From an uncultured Clostridia bacterium (GTDB taxonomy: Bacteria > Bacillota > Clostridia > TANB77 > UBA1234), in contig CAMUYU010000004.1 in assembly GCA_947164995.1 (NCBI GenBank), positions 1-53,982 of the forward strand: a DNA stretch of 53,982 bases, given 5' to 3'. Both the position numbers and the translations under genes were made by a program. The notes under the pieces were generated by a model that did not search any database, was not told the origin of the DNA, and saw nothing but the letters and a program-made list of their open reading frames with translations. Below are positions 8,040-16,205 of this stretch, piece by piece (the stretch's first letter is position 1; the number at the start of each line of letters is the position of its first letter).

Positions 8040-9485
8040 TCATTCCCTTAGTCTAGCAATGTCTATGCTAAATGATCTTGCCAAAATTGAGGTAGATAGT
8101 AAGTCATTATCACCTACAACATAGCCATTTCCGGCATAATCTTCAATATAAATTACTAATCTACTTTCATCTGTGCTTCCATTTAAATCTTCTAAATATG
8201 CATATTGTTTCTTTAGTTCTTCCAATTCTCTATTATAATCTGCTAAATAAGATAAATGTGCAGCCCTTTTAGCATCTGCTTCAGATTGAAGAACAATAAT
8301 TCCGTCAACTGGGTGCTCATCTTCCCATCTACGATATGATTCGTTTTCCTCATCTATAGCATTTAGTATTTCGCTTTTTCTAGTTAGATAATCGGTAATA
8401 ACACCTTCAAATTCATATATCAAGTCCGTTCCATATCCATCCATCAAGAAATAGTCAACTTTGTTTCTTGCTTCAGCATTTGGGTCTCCACCACTTGCCG
8501 CTTCGCTTTGTGCTTGTGCAACATTAGCTCTATATTCATTTAAAGTTTTATATTTAATAAACTTTATTCCTGTTTCATTATCAAATGCATTAATTGTCCA
8601 TCCTTCATCAGTAAATATCGAAGATGGCGATCTATCATCAATCTTTGTAACATTTATTTTTTTAATTGTAACATTGCCAGTATCTGGTTCTTTAACATAA
8701 ATTGTATAAATACCATTGCTCTTTACAACAAGTTTTTCACCATACTTAAAGTTTCTTCTTGTATCTGTTTCAGGAATATTTTCTAATTCTTCTTGAGTTT
8801 TTGGACCTAAATCCCATTTAAATGTCCATCTATCCCAATCACTTTGGGTTAAGCTTCTCTTTGGTAAAACAACTCTAATACTTGCATCTTTAACCCAGTT
8901 TTGAGGATTGCCAACTATAACCACATCTTCTTCAAGAGTAGTATAATTGTCTTGCCCATTAACTAATCTAGAAGTTAGAGTATAATATGTAGTGCCTTGG
9001 TTATCGCCTTTTGCTTTATACTTTACTCCTTTTTCAACATATACTTTTAGCGAGCCTTCATTTACTATATAGCCATTATCTTGTATATTAGCATCTTTAA
9101 GGCTTTGAATTCCTCTATAGGTTTCCTTTAAAGACAAACCTTTTAATTGATTTAAATCAACTATATAGTATTTATCGCTATCATATTGCGATAATTGAGA
9201 AAGAAAAACATCTCTTTGATCCGTTCCAGCATTTGCTCCAATGTAATCAGCCATAGTATAAATATCTATTGCTTCATTTGAAGTTGTAGGCAATGTTCCT
9301 GTTTCAATATAGTAACTTTGAACTTTATCAGATATAGAATTTAAATCATAAATAAAATTCATAATTTCTGTTCTTTCACGAGAGCTACTTAAAGTAGAAA
9401 TTGAAACACCAGCTAGAATAAGGATTACGACAATAGCTATAATTAATACTATCATTGAATAACCTTTATTGTTCTTTTTAATCAT
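8040..9485 (-). CDS. Prepilin-like surface protein
   Basis: A 481-residue protein with an N-terminal type IV prepilin-like signal: basic KKNNKG, then YSMIVLIIAIVVILILAG. A prepilin peptidase would cut after the Gly; the residue at +5 is Val and not the usual Glu. Residues 45-70 (IYDLNSISDKVQSYYIETG) continue the pilin-like helix. The remainder is a large extracellular portion with no family I recognise, including a Glu-rich helical stretch near residues 375-445. Such proteins are common in gut clostridia, often without a nearby secretion cluster, as here. AGGAGG precedes the ATG. It is the last gene of a run of closely spaced minus-strand genes. It may be a minor pseudopilin or a membrane-anchored surface protein. 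Confidence 0.65.
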   Translation of the reverse strand: MIKKNNKGYSMIVLIIAIVVILILAGVSISTLSSSRERTEIMNFIYDLNSISDKVQSYYIETGTLPTTSNEAIDIYTMADYIGANAGTDQRDVFLSQLSQYDSDKYYIVDLNQLKGLSLKETYRGIQSLKDANIQDNGYIVNEGSLKVYVEKGVKYKAKGDNQGTTYYTLTSRLVNGQDNYTTLEEDVVIVGNPQNWVKDASIRVVLPKRSLTQSDWDRWTFKWDLGPKTQEELENIPETDTRRNFKYGEKLVVKSNGIYTIYVKEPDTGNVTIKKINVTKIDDRSPSSIFTDEGWTINAFDNETGIKFIKYKTLNEYRANVAQAQSEAASGGDPNAEARNKVDYFLMDGYGTDLIYEFEGVITDYLTRKSEILNAIDEENESYRRWEDEHPVDGIIVLQSEADAKRAAHLSYLADYNRELEELKKQYAYLEDLNGSTDESRLVIYIEDYAGNGYVVGDNDLLSTSILARSFSIDIARLRE

Positions 9486-9503
9486 AGTACTTCCTCCTAT
9501 TTT

Positions 9504-10742
9504 TTAATTCATTCCATGTTTTGCTAAATATAGTTTTCTAGCAGTTTCTGGGCTGTCATTTCCTGTTGCGTTTTTTATAGGTGCAAAGCAATCTTCTCTT
9601 TTGTATCTTAAAACACCCATCTTGTCTAATCTTTCAAAAGCATCAAAAATAAATGTTTCAAATTTATATGCATTTGGATTTTCTGGAACGTGAACATTTC
9701 CTTCTCTATCCATCATATTACATTTTTTATGTGCAACATGATATGGTAATTTTTCTTTAGAAATTCCAAGAATAACATCACAATTAAATAAGTTCATCAT
9801 TATATGTGCTTCAGAAAGAAGAAGTTCACCATTTTCCTTTTTTGCATATCTTAAATCATCTGTAAGTTCTGTATATTCAACTACAGAAGGCCTGCCATCT
9901 TTGTAACAAAGCATTCCAACTTTTTCATCTGGATTTTCCTTTATACATGAAATTGAAGTTGCCATATAATTATTCTTTTTTGAATAACCAAGTAATAGTG
10001 GATCTACCATTGGTGCTAACACATTATCTACACCACAAGTAAATACCCATTCAATTCCAGAATCTTGCAGTTCTTGCAAAATGCCATTCTTAACTAGTGC
10101 TTCAAATACGCCTCCGTGGCCATTTGCAGCTTCTTTGATTAACCCATTTTCATCAAGAATTAATTTTCCATCTTCGTCCAGCATTGGTAATTCACTCTGA
10201 CTAAAAAATGTTTTAATACCTTCTTCATAACCAAAGTAATTATTATTCTTGAAGAATTCTACTGTAGAATTATTGTTTTCTCTACTAGTCATAATGTACC
10301 ATGGCACTGCCACTCCATATTTTTCTTTTGCTATTTTAAACTGATCAACATATGTTTCAAATATTGTTTTGTGATTTGGAAGTCCAAAATCAAAAGTGCC
10401 TTTTGGTCCGTAATGTCCTAGTCTAGTGCCTTGTCCTCCCGCCATCATAATTATAGCAACTTTCTTGTTTTTAATAATGTCTTCTCCTATTTTAATTAAC
10501 TCATTTTTCTCTTCCTCAGAAAGAGCTTCCGCATCCTGAGCATTAATAGGTTCAATATTAAAATTATCAAATCCTCTAAATGATTGCGTTAAAGAATATA
10601 ATTCTTCGATTTCCTCAAAGTTCATATTAGCAACTTGAGAGATTAAAAAAGCTTTCTTCTCATCACTAGCAAGTTCGTATTGCCTAATTACATGCTCCTG
10701 ATTGTGTTTTTTCAACACTTCAAAAAATTCTTCTTCGTTCAT
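9504..10742 (-). CDS. UDP-sugar pyrophosphorylase, eukaryotic UAP1/UDPGP type
   Basis: A 412-residue nucleotidyltransferase of the UDPGP type 1 family. Family members make UDP-GlcNAc, UDP-GalNAc or UDP-glucose from UTP and the sugar 1-phosphate. The nucleotide-binding motif MMAGGQGTRLGHYGPKGTFD near residue 98 is the family signature. Downstream blocks include NGHGGVFEAL and FTCGVDNVLAP, typical of UAP1-like enzymes. It differs from bacterial GlmU and GalU. The substrate cannot be fixed by eye. It could supply activated sugar for wall polymers or, if it makes UDP-glucose, for the polyglucose genes 10 kb away. It is 18 bases downstream of the radical SAM gene on the same strand. Confidence 0.87.
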   Translation of the reverse strand: MNEEEFFEVLKKHNQEHVIRQYELASDEKKAFLISQVANMNFEEIEELYSLTQSFRGFDNFNIEPINAQDAEALSEEEKNELIKIGEDIIKNKKVAIIMMAGGQGTRLGHYGPKGTFDFGLPNHKTIFETYVDQFKIAKEKYGVAVPWYIMTSRENNNSTVEFFKNNNYFGYEEGIKTFFSQSELPMLDEDGKLILDENGLIKEAANGHGGVFEALVKNGILQELQDSGIEWVFTCGVDNVLAPMVDPLLLGYSKKNNYMATSISCIKENPDEKVGMLCYKDGRPSVVEYTELTDDLRYAKKENGELLLSEAHIMMNLFNCDVILGISKEKLPYHVAHKKCNMMDREGNVHVPENPNAYKFETFIFDAFERLDKMGVLRYKREDCFAPIKNATGNDSPETARKLYLAKHGMN

Positions 10743-10760
10743 TTTCTTACCCCACTTAAA

Positions 10761-11627
10761 TCAAATTTTGGAACATATTCTTCTTCGTGTTCCCCGAAGT
10801 TCTTGAACGTAACCATTTTCAAAGTTTTGTATTAAATCTAATACTATTTCATATTCTTTCTTGGTAATTTTTCTATTTATCAAATCATCTTCTTTTGCTT
10901 TATATGTTGGAAAATATTGGGCCATAATACTGATATAAACATCCTTAGGTAGCTTTTCTTTAATCCACTCTAAAACTTTTCGCGTTTGTAAAACATTGCC
11001 CGGAATAATAAGGTGCCTAATTATCAATCCCTTTTTTATAATTCCGTTTTCATCAAATTGTGCTTTACCAACTTGCCTTTGCATTTCCAAAACAGCTTCT
11101 TTTGCGGTTTCAAAATAGTGTGGTATTTTCGAATATTTTAATGCAACTTCATCATCATAATATTTAAGGTCTGGTAAATAAATATCTATTAATCCATCTA
11201 GCATCTTGATAGTTTCCACGCTATCATACCCATTGGTGTTATAAACCACTGGAATTGTAAGCCCATTATTTTTAGCAATTTTGAGTGCTTCAGCAATTAC
11301 TTTTGCATATGGTGTCGGTGAAACAAGGTTGATATTATGAACTCCTTTTTCCTGTTGTTCAATAAATATTTCAGCCAGTCTTTCTATTGAAACCTCTTCT
11401 CCATATCTTTCTTGACTTATTTCATAGTTTTGACAAAAGATGCATGAAAAATTACATCCTGAGAAAAATACTGTTCCAGAGCCTTTAGTTCCTGAAATGC
11501 ATGGTTCTTCCCAGTTATGAACTGAAACTAATGCTAGTTTTGGTAAAACTCCACATTTACATACACCTAGTTTTTCTTCTCTATTAACATTACATCTAAA
11601 ACCACAAAGATTACATTTTTCTTCCAT
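10761..11627 (-). CDS. Radical SAM protein, PflA-like (COG1313)
   Basis: About 288 residues. GCNFSCIFCQNYEIS carries the CxxxCxxC cluster that binds the SAM-cleaving 4Fe-4S centre. An N-terminal Cys-rich segment (CNLCGFRCNVN and GVCKCG) is typical of this subgroup. The rest fits the TIM-barrel of PflA-related proteins (YNTNGYDSVETIKML, DIYLPDLKYYDDE). Homologs are annotated as pyruvate formate-lyase activase-like, but no glycyl radical enzyme lies nearby, so the target is unknown. I chose the ATG at 11627, preceded by AGGAAG, over a TTG at 11642 that overlaps the stop of the HD-GYP gene. The close spacing suggests translational coupling. Confidence 0.87.
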   Translation of the reverse strand: MEEKCNLCGFRCNVNREEKLGVCKCGVLPKLALVSVHNWEEPCISGTKGSGTVFFSGCNFSCIFCQNYEISQERYGEEVSIERLAEIFIEQQEKGVHNINLVSPTPYAKVIAEALKIAKNNGLTIPVVYNTNGYDSVETIKMLDGLIDIYLPDLKYYDDEVALKYSKIPHYFETAKEAVLEMQRQVGKAQFDENGIIKKGLIIRHLIIPGNVLQTRKVLEWIKEKLPKDVYISIMAQYFPTYKAKEDDLINRKITKKEYEIVLDLIQNFENGYVQELRGTRRRICSKI

Positions 11628-11638
11628 TTTACTTCCTA

Positions 11639-12592
11639 TCAAATTGCATTTTTCCCAAAAATTTTAACGTTCCATTCTCTTCTTTTTATTAGCTTATATG
11701 CTTCTTTGCTTTGCCATGTTAATTTTTCTATTTCGCTTTTTTCTTCAGCTAACTTTTTTTCTAAGCTTTCTAATTTTGAAATATTTCTTGATAAAAGATT
11801 TGAATTTGTAGTCATATCATATCCTGGTGCTAATTCATATCTATCTAGTTTTTTAGATAACGAACTCGTGTAGCCTCTATCATATATTTGTTTGTAAATT
11901 TTATCTAATTCTTTTAATGTTTCTATATCTTGCTTTGTTTTTTGATATTCAGTAACATCACCATTATATGTTTCTTGTAATTCTTTTATTACACTTATTA
12001 ATAAGAAATACAGATATTTGGCTCCTGTTTTTCCTTTTCTAATATCTTCTAAAATTATTTCAACCGCTTCGCTTTTTGCAAATCCTTCTTTGTATTGTCT
12101 TTTTTGTGTAAGTGCATCATATATATCTGCAATTTTGATTAACTTAGTTTCTTCTGTTATTTCTTTGTCTGTTAATCCATCTGGATAACCGCTTCCATCA
12201 AGGTTTTCATGGTGTCCACGCACTATAGGTGCTAAATATTTAAATTGATCATAACCCATAACAATCTCATACCCATAGATTGTGTGCATCTTCATTATTT
12301 CATACTCTTCTTCGGTAAGTCTTTCTTGCTTTTGAAGAATTGCTGATGGAATCTTAATTTTTCCTACATCATGTAAATATGCACTTAGCATACATTGTTT
12401 TGTTGTTTCATAATCTAGGTCCATAGCTTCACATATTTTTTGAGTATTATTTGCTACACCAATAATATGTGCACTTGTAAATATATCCAATCCTCCAAGA
12501 ATAGCAAGCTCAACTTTAAGCTCTTTATCTAATTCAGCATAATTTATTTTATTTCTGTCTAAGACATTAATCTTTTTTATTTTATTAAACAT
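11639..12592 (-). CDS. HD-GYP domain protein
   Basis: A 317-residue protein with an HD-GYP phosphohydrolase domain. Motifs in order are HDVGKIKIP (HD and metal ligands), HHENLDGSGYPDGL (the HHExxDGxGYP core) and DIYDALTQKRQYK. HD-GYP enzymes usually break down the second messenger c-di-GMP. No sensor, receiver or membrane segment precedes the domain. The C-terminal third is charged and helical (ESLEKKLAEEKSEIEKLTW), probably a coiled coil. AAAGGAG precedes the ATG. Its partner diguanylate cyclase is not in the window. Activity on c-di-GMP is inferred from motifs only. Confidence 0.88.
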   Translation of the reverse strand: MFNKIKKINVLDRNKINYAELDKELKVELAILGGLDIFTSAHIIGVANNTQKICEAMDLDYETTKQCMLSAYLHDVGKIKIPSAILQKQERLTEEEYEIMKMHTIYGYEIVMGYDQFKYLAPIVRGHHENLDGSGYPDGLTDKEITEETKLIKIADIYDALTQKRQYKEGFAKSEAVEIILEDIRKGKTGAKYLYFLLISVIKELQETYNGDVTEYQKTKQDIETLKELDKIYKQIYDRGYTSSLSKKLDRYELAPGYDMTTNSNLLSRNISKLESLEKKLAEEKSEIEKLTWQSKEAYKLIKRREWNVKIFGKNAI

Positions 12593-12611
12593 TACATTCT
12601 CCTTTGTTTAG

Positions 12612-13415
12612 TTACAAAATAAAATAATATCCCTCAACTAAGTCAAAATCTATATAAGTATTTCCGTTCTTTAAAATTAAGTGAAATTCTTTTTCTCCAA
12701 AGTTTAAATCTAAATGATTTACAAAATAAAAGATTTCATTGCTCAATTCATCAAAAGAATTAAATTCTTTGTATCCAGAATAAACTATCTCTGCAAAAAT
12801 ATAGTTGTAATCAAACTTTTGATAATCATCAAATTGCTTTCTAATTTTTTCAAAAAGTTTGTTCTTTATTTGAATTACTTCTTCTTCTGTAAATTTTTCA
12901 TCACGTACAGCTTCAACCTTAACCGTACCATTGTTTTCTGGATAAGTTTTTATTCGACTCGAATACTTGCTTTGGTCCATATATTCTTTTAATCTTTGCC
13001 CATTTAGTTTATATGCCACAATATCTGTATGAACCTTCTCTGCCACCCAATCATTACTTGTGTATATTCTTGTGATTTCTATTCCATAACTTGCTCCATC
13101 TTTGGAAAATTCAAAGTCTGGAGTTTCTGTCTTTTTTATATAACCAGTAGTGATATTTAATTTTTCAAAAAATCTAAAAAGTTGATTAAATTCTCTAATC
13201 TCTTTGTAAAAAGTCGAGTTCTTTTTAATTTCTTTTGTAATATTTGCATTGTAATAATTAACATCTATGCTTGATGCTTTAATCTTTGAAACCTTTAATG
13301 TATATTTATTAAATCTAACAAGATTATCATCAATTATTGTCACACCAGCATTTTGCTCTATCATTCCTTTACTTTTGTGACAAGAAATAATCTCATTAAT
13401 GTATTTTTTTGACAT
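12612..13415 (-). CDS. Protein of unknown function
   Basis: A 267-residue soluble protein rich in Lys, Asn and Tyr that I do not recognise. The segment TPDFEFSKDGASYGIEITRI has an acidic residue, then a strand ending in E-x-T. That faintly resembles a PD-(D/E)xK nuclease core lacking the usual Lys, so this is a hint only. No signal peptide or membrane segment is seen. I chose the ATG at 13415: the GTG at 13424 falls within the ribosome binding site AAAGGTG. It is the first gene of the minus-strand run that continues with the HD-GYP gene 19 bases downstream. A weak TTGAAA/TAACAT promoter candidate lies about 70 bases upstream. Confidence 0.55.
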   Translation of the reverse strand: MSKKYINEIISCHKSKGMIEQNAGVTIIDDNLVRFNKYTLKVSKIKASSIDVNYYNANITKEIKKNSTFYKEIREFNQLFRFFEKLNITTGYIKKTETPDFEFSKDGASYGIEITRIYTSNDWVAEKVHTDIVAYKLNGQRLKEYMDQSKYSSRIKTYPENNGTVKVEAVRDEKFTEEEVIQIKNKLFEKIRKQFDDYQKFDYNYIFAEIVYSGYKEFNSFDELSNEIFYFVNHLDLNFGEKEFHLILKNGNTYIDFDLVEGYYFIL

Positions 13416-13585
13416 TTTTTTCACCTTTTCATTGGTATTTGGGCATACTCCCTCATAATTTATGTTATTTTATTGTTATTGATTTTTCAATAGAATTAAC
13501 TAAATATTAAGATTTTTGAAATGTTGTTGTTAAATCTTGCCAAAACAGCTCTTTTTGTTCACAAAAAATACACATTTTTAATCTT

Positions 13586-13614
13586 TTTTATTCACATAAG
13601 TTTTATATTATAAT
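13586..13614 (+). promoter_or_regulatory. Possible promoter of htrA
   Basis: A perfect TATAAT (13609-13614) stands about 95 bases before the htrA start. The -35 region (13586-13591, TTTTAT) is weak. Apart from this and the weak minus-strand candidate, the 295 bases between the unknown gene and htrA hold nothing I recognise. Confidence 0.4.
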
Positions 13615-13710
13615 ATCGTAATTAGGCGAACAATGTTCGCTAAGAGCACAAATAATTTTTATTTTTATATGGCAAGTATTATAATTAGGCTATTGAAAGG
13701 AAGGATTATG

Positions 13711-15027
13711 ATGTCATTAGAAAATCAAGATTTTAATACTGAAAATTTAAATAGTGTTCCAAATCAAAGTTACAGCAGTTCTTACACACCTTATACACCA
13801 CCTACTCAAGACCCAGTATCAAAAAGTAAAAGTGAGAACTCTTCAATAGGAGCAAAAATTGTCACAAGCATATTGTTTTTATGCATTGGTTTTTCTGTTG
13901 GAACTATATATATGGCTTCAATAAACAAAAATCCAAGCGAAACAAAAAGCACTTCCTATATTTCAACAGTATCTTCAAACACTCCAGCTACAATTGTTAA
14001 CAAAGGTGATGCACTTTCTATAAAAGAAGTTGCTGCTATGAACCAAGATTCAGTTGTTGAAATAGAAATTGAAGCTCAAGGAAGAAGCTTTTTCTACGGA
14101 AATTACACTACTACAGGTTGTGGAAGTGGAATTATTATTTCTGCTGATGGCTATATTCTTACAAACAACCACGTAATTCAATCTGCAACTAAAATTAAAG
14201 TTCGTTTACATGATGGTACAGAATATGCTGCAACCGTTGTTGGTTCAGATGCAAAAAATGATATAGGTATAATTAAAGTAGATGCTAAAAACTTGAAACC
14301 TGTTACTATTGGAGATTCATCTAAATTATCTGTTGGAGATACAGCTATAGTAATTGGTAACCCACTTGGACAATTAGGTGGAACCGTTACAGATGGTATT
14401 ATTAGTGCATTAGAAAGAGAAATGAACATTGAAGGAAAGAAAATGAATTTGATTCAAACAAATGCTGCTATTAACCCTGGTAACTCTGGTGGTGGATTAT
14501 TTAATTCAAACGGAGAGTTAGTTGGAATAGTAGTTGCAAAGTCTTCTGGACTTGATGTTGAAGGATTAGGTTTTGCTATACCAGTAAATGATGTAACAAA
14601 TGTTATTAACGATATTCTTAAATTAGGATATGTTTCAGGAAGAGCTTATTTGGGAGTTTCTCTTGCAGATTCTAAGCAAGAACAAAGAGAATCTATGGGA
14701 GATGACTCTTTATGGAATTTCTTCTATGGCGGAAATATAGGTGGCACATTTACTACTACTTCTTATGGTGCATATGTTACTGCTGTTGAAGACGGTAGCG
14801 CTGCTGACGAAGCAGGAATTAAAGTTGATGATCAAATTATTTCTATAGATAACAATATGTGTTCTTCTTCATCTGATGTTTCTGCTGCAATTGCAGAACA
14901 TAGCGTTGGTGATAAAGTATCAATTGTTATTGTAAGAGATAATAAAATGCAAACTTTATCTGCAACACTTAAAGAATATAAAGGCCCTGCAAAAGAAGAA
15001 GAAGAAACAAAAACAAGTGAATCTTAA
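13711..15027 (+). CDS. htrA: HtrA/DegP-type serine protease with PDZ domain
   Basis: A membrane-anchored trypsin-like protease of 438 residues for quality control of exported proteins. The cytoplasmic N-terminal tail is rich in Ser, Thr and Pro. One membrane helix (IVTSILFLCIGFSVGTIYMA) follows. The protease domain shows TNNHVI (catalytic His), NDIGIIKV (Asp) and GNSGGG (Ser). A single C-terminal PDZ domain begins near RAYLGVSL, and its core is AADEAGIKVDDQIISI. I prefer the second ATG of an ATG-ATG pair (13708, 13711), placed six bases after GGAAGG. A longer frame upstream begins at 13633 but has no ribosome binding site. It is followed by a bidirectional terminator and stands alone. Confidence 0.94.
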   Translation: MSLENQDFNTENLNSVPNQSYSSSYTPYTPPTQDPVSKSKSENSSIGAKIVTSILFLCIGFSVGTIYMASINKNPSETKSTSYISTVSSNTPATIVNKGDALSIKEVAAMNQDSVVEIEIEAQGRSFFYGNYTTTGCGSGIIISADGYILTNNHVIQSATKIKVRLHDGTEYAATVVGSDAKNDIGIIKVDAKNLKPVTIGDSSKLSVGDTAIVIGNPLGQLGGTVTDGIISALEREMNIEGKKMNLIQTNAAINPGNSGGGLFNSNGELVGIVVAKSSGLDVEGLGFAIPVNDVTNVINDILKLGYVSGRAYLGVSLADSKQEQRESMGDDSLWNFFYGGNIGGTFTTTSYGAYVTAVEDGSAADEAGIKVDDQIISIDNNMCSSSSDVSAAIAEHSVGDKVSIVIVRDNKMQTLSATLKEYKGPAKEEEETKTSES

Positions 15028-15040
15028 TTTTAATAAATAA

Positions 15041-15077
15041 TAAAAAGCGTATGCCATTTTGACATACGCTTTTTTAT
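15041..15077. terminator. Bidirectional terminator between htrA and the HIT gene
   Basis: The stem AGCGTATG / CATACGCT (15046-15053, 15063-15070) is flanked by A-runs on the left and T-runs on the right. It serves converging transcription from htrA and the HIT-thioesterase-alaS operon. Confidence 0.87.
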
Positions 15078-15082
15078 ATTAA

Positions 15083-15469
15083 TTATAATATTTTTTCTCC
15101 TAATTCTTTTCCTGCAAGCATGTGAAAATGTAAGTGCATTACACTTTGTCCAGCATTTTTTCCACAATTAGAAATTATTCTGTATCCGCTTTCAGATACC
15201 CCTTTTATTTTAGCTACTTCTTTTATAGCCTTAAATATTTCTTTTATATATTTACCATCACATGGAGCTTCTTTTTCTTCTCCATCGTGGTGACAATTAC
15301 CTTCACCAAAATGTAAATCTTCAATATTTTCTATATGCTTTTTAGGAACAATAAGTGTATGAACTGGTGCTTGTGGATTTAAATCATCAAATGCTGCAAC
15401 AAATTCATTTTCATAAATCAATGTTCCAATTTCTCCATTTGCAATTTTACAAAAAATACAATCTTCCAT
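15083..15469 (-). CDS. HIT family protein (HinT-like)
   Basis: A 128-residue histidine triad nucleotide hydrolase. Proteins of the HinT branch cleave adenosine 5'-monophosphoramidates. The triad is HLHFHML near residue 113, and an N-terminal CIFCKIANGEI is typical. Compared with the usual 110-115 residues, it has an insertion near residues 53-72 containing CHHDGEEKEAPCDGKY. That insertion is rich in Cys, His and acidic residues and could bind metal. AAAGGGG lies ten bases before the ATG, inside the end of the thioesterase gene six bases upstream. It is the last gene of the alaS operon. Confidence 0.92.
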   Translation of the reverse strand: MEDCIFCKIANGEIGTLIYENEFVAAFDDLNPQAPVHTLIVPKKHIENIEDLHFGEGNCHHDGEEKEAPCDGKYIKEIFKAIKEVAKIKGVSESGYRIISNCGKNAGQSVMHLHFHMLAGKELGEKIL

Positions 15470-15475
15470 TTCGAT

Positions 15476-16183
15476 TTATCCCCTTTCAAATACTACATAA
15501 AAACAGGTTTCTCCAGCTTCATTTTTTATACGAGCACAACCTTCGCCGTATGATATATATACTATTTCTTTGTACATTATTTGCTTCTTATAAAAACATT
15601 CAAAACCTTTAACTTTTAAGTCATCTGGTAAAACTTCAGATATTAAATCAAAGTATCTTGCATTATTTAAGTGATGATTTGTGTCTATGTCTCTTTTGCC
15701 AATTTCAAATACTTTTTCTGTTTCTATCACGTCATTATCTTTTGCTTTTCCAGTTTCCTCGCCTTCAAATACTTCTTTGTCTAATTTGCTATAAGCATTT
15801 TGCATTTCTTCTGGAACTCTCATTAGTTTTTGATTTTCTAAATCAAATAGTGCCCAGTTTGAGGAGCCTATAAACAATTTTTCTCCATCTTCACTAAAAA
15901 CTTCATAATCTCTTTTGGCAGTTACTCCTTTAAGTCCTCTGCTCCAAGTTCTACATTCTATTTCTTTATCTGCAACTGGATATTTAAAAATTCTAACTTT
16001 CATAGATGTAACAAGCCAAGCTTCTTTTAAATCCATCATTGCTTTTGTACCATATCCAAGTGATTCAGAATGAATTGTTGCGACGTTTTGTAGGTAATCT
16101 AAAATTTTAGACAATCTACATTTATCATTGGAATCAACATCGCTATATCCAACGTAAAATTTCTTTGCACATTGATATTCCAT
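15476..16183 (-). CDS. Acyl-ACP thioesterase (FatA/FatB type)
   Basis: A 235-residue hot-dog-fold thioesterase that releases free fatty acid from acyl-ACP. The N-terminal repeat begins YVGYSDVDSNDKCRLSKIL and includes WLVTSMKVRIFKYP. The second repeat holds DIDTNHHLNNARYFD, the family's conserved Asn/His block (N-x-H-x-N). The typical length of bacterial members is about 240. AGGAG precedes the ATG. The gene is 22 bases after alaS and just before the HIT gene. Fatty acid synthesis genes plsX and acpP are elsewhere in the window. Chain-length preference cannot be told. Confidence 0.88.
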   Translation of the reverse strand: MEYQCAKKFYVGYSDVDSNDKCRLSKILDYLQNVATIHSESLGYGTKAMMDLKEAWLVTSMKVRIFKYPVADKEIECRTWSRGLKGVTAKRDYEVFSEDGEKLFIGSSNWALFDLENQKLMRVPEEMQNAYSKLDKEVFEGEETGKAKDNDVIETEKVFEIGKRDIDTNHHLNNARYFDLISEVLPDDLKVKGFECFYKKQIMYKEIVYISYGEGCARIKNEAGETCFYVVFERG

Positions 16184-16205
16184 TTTGCTTTTTCTCCTAA
16201 GTTAA

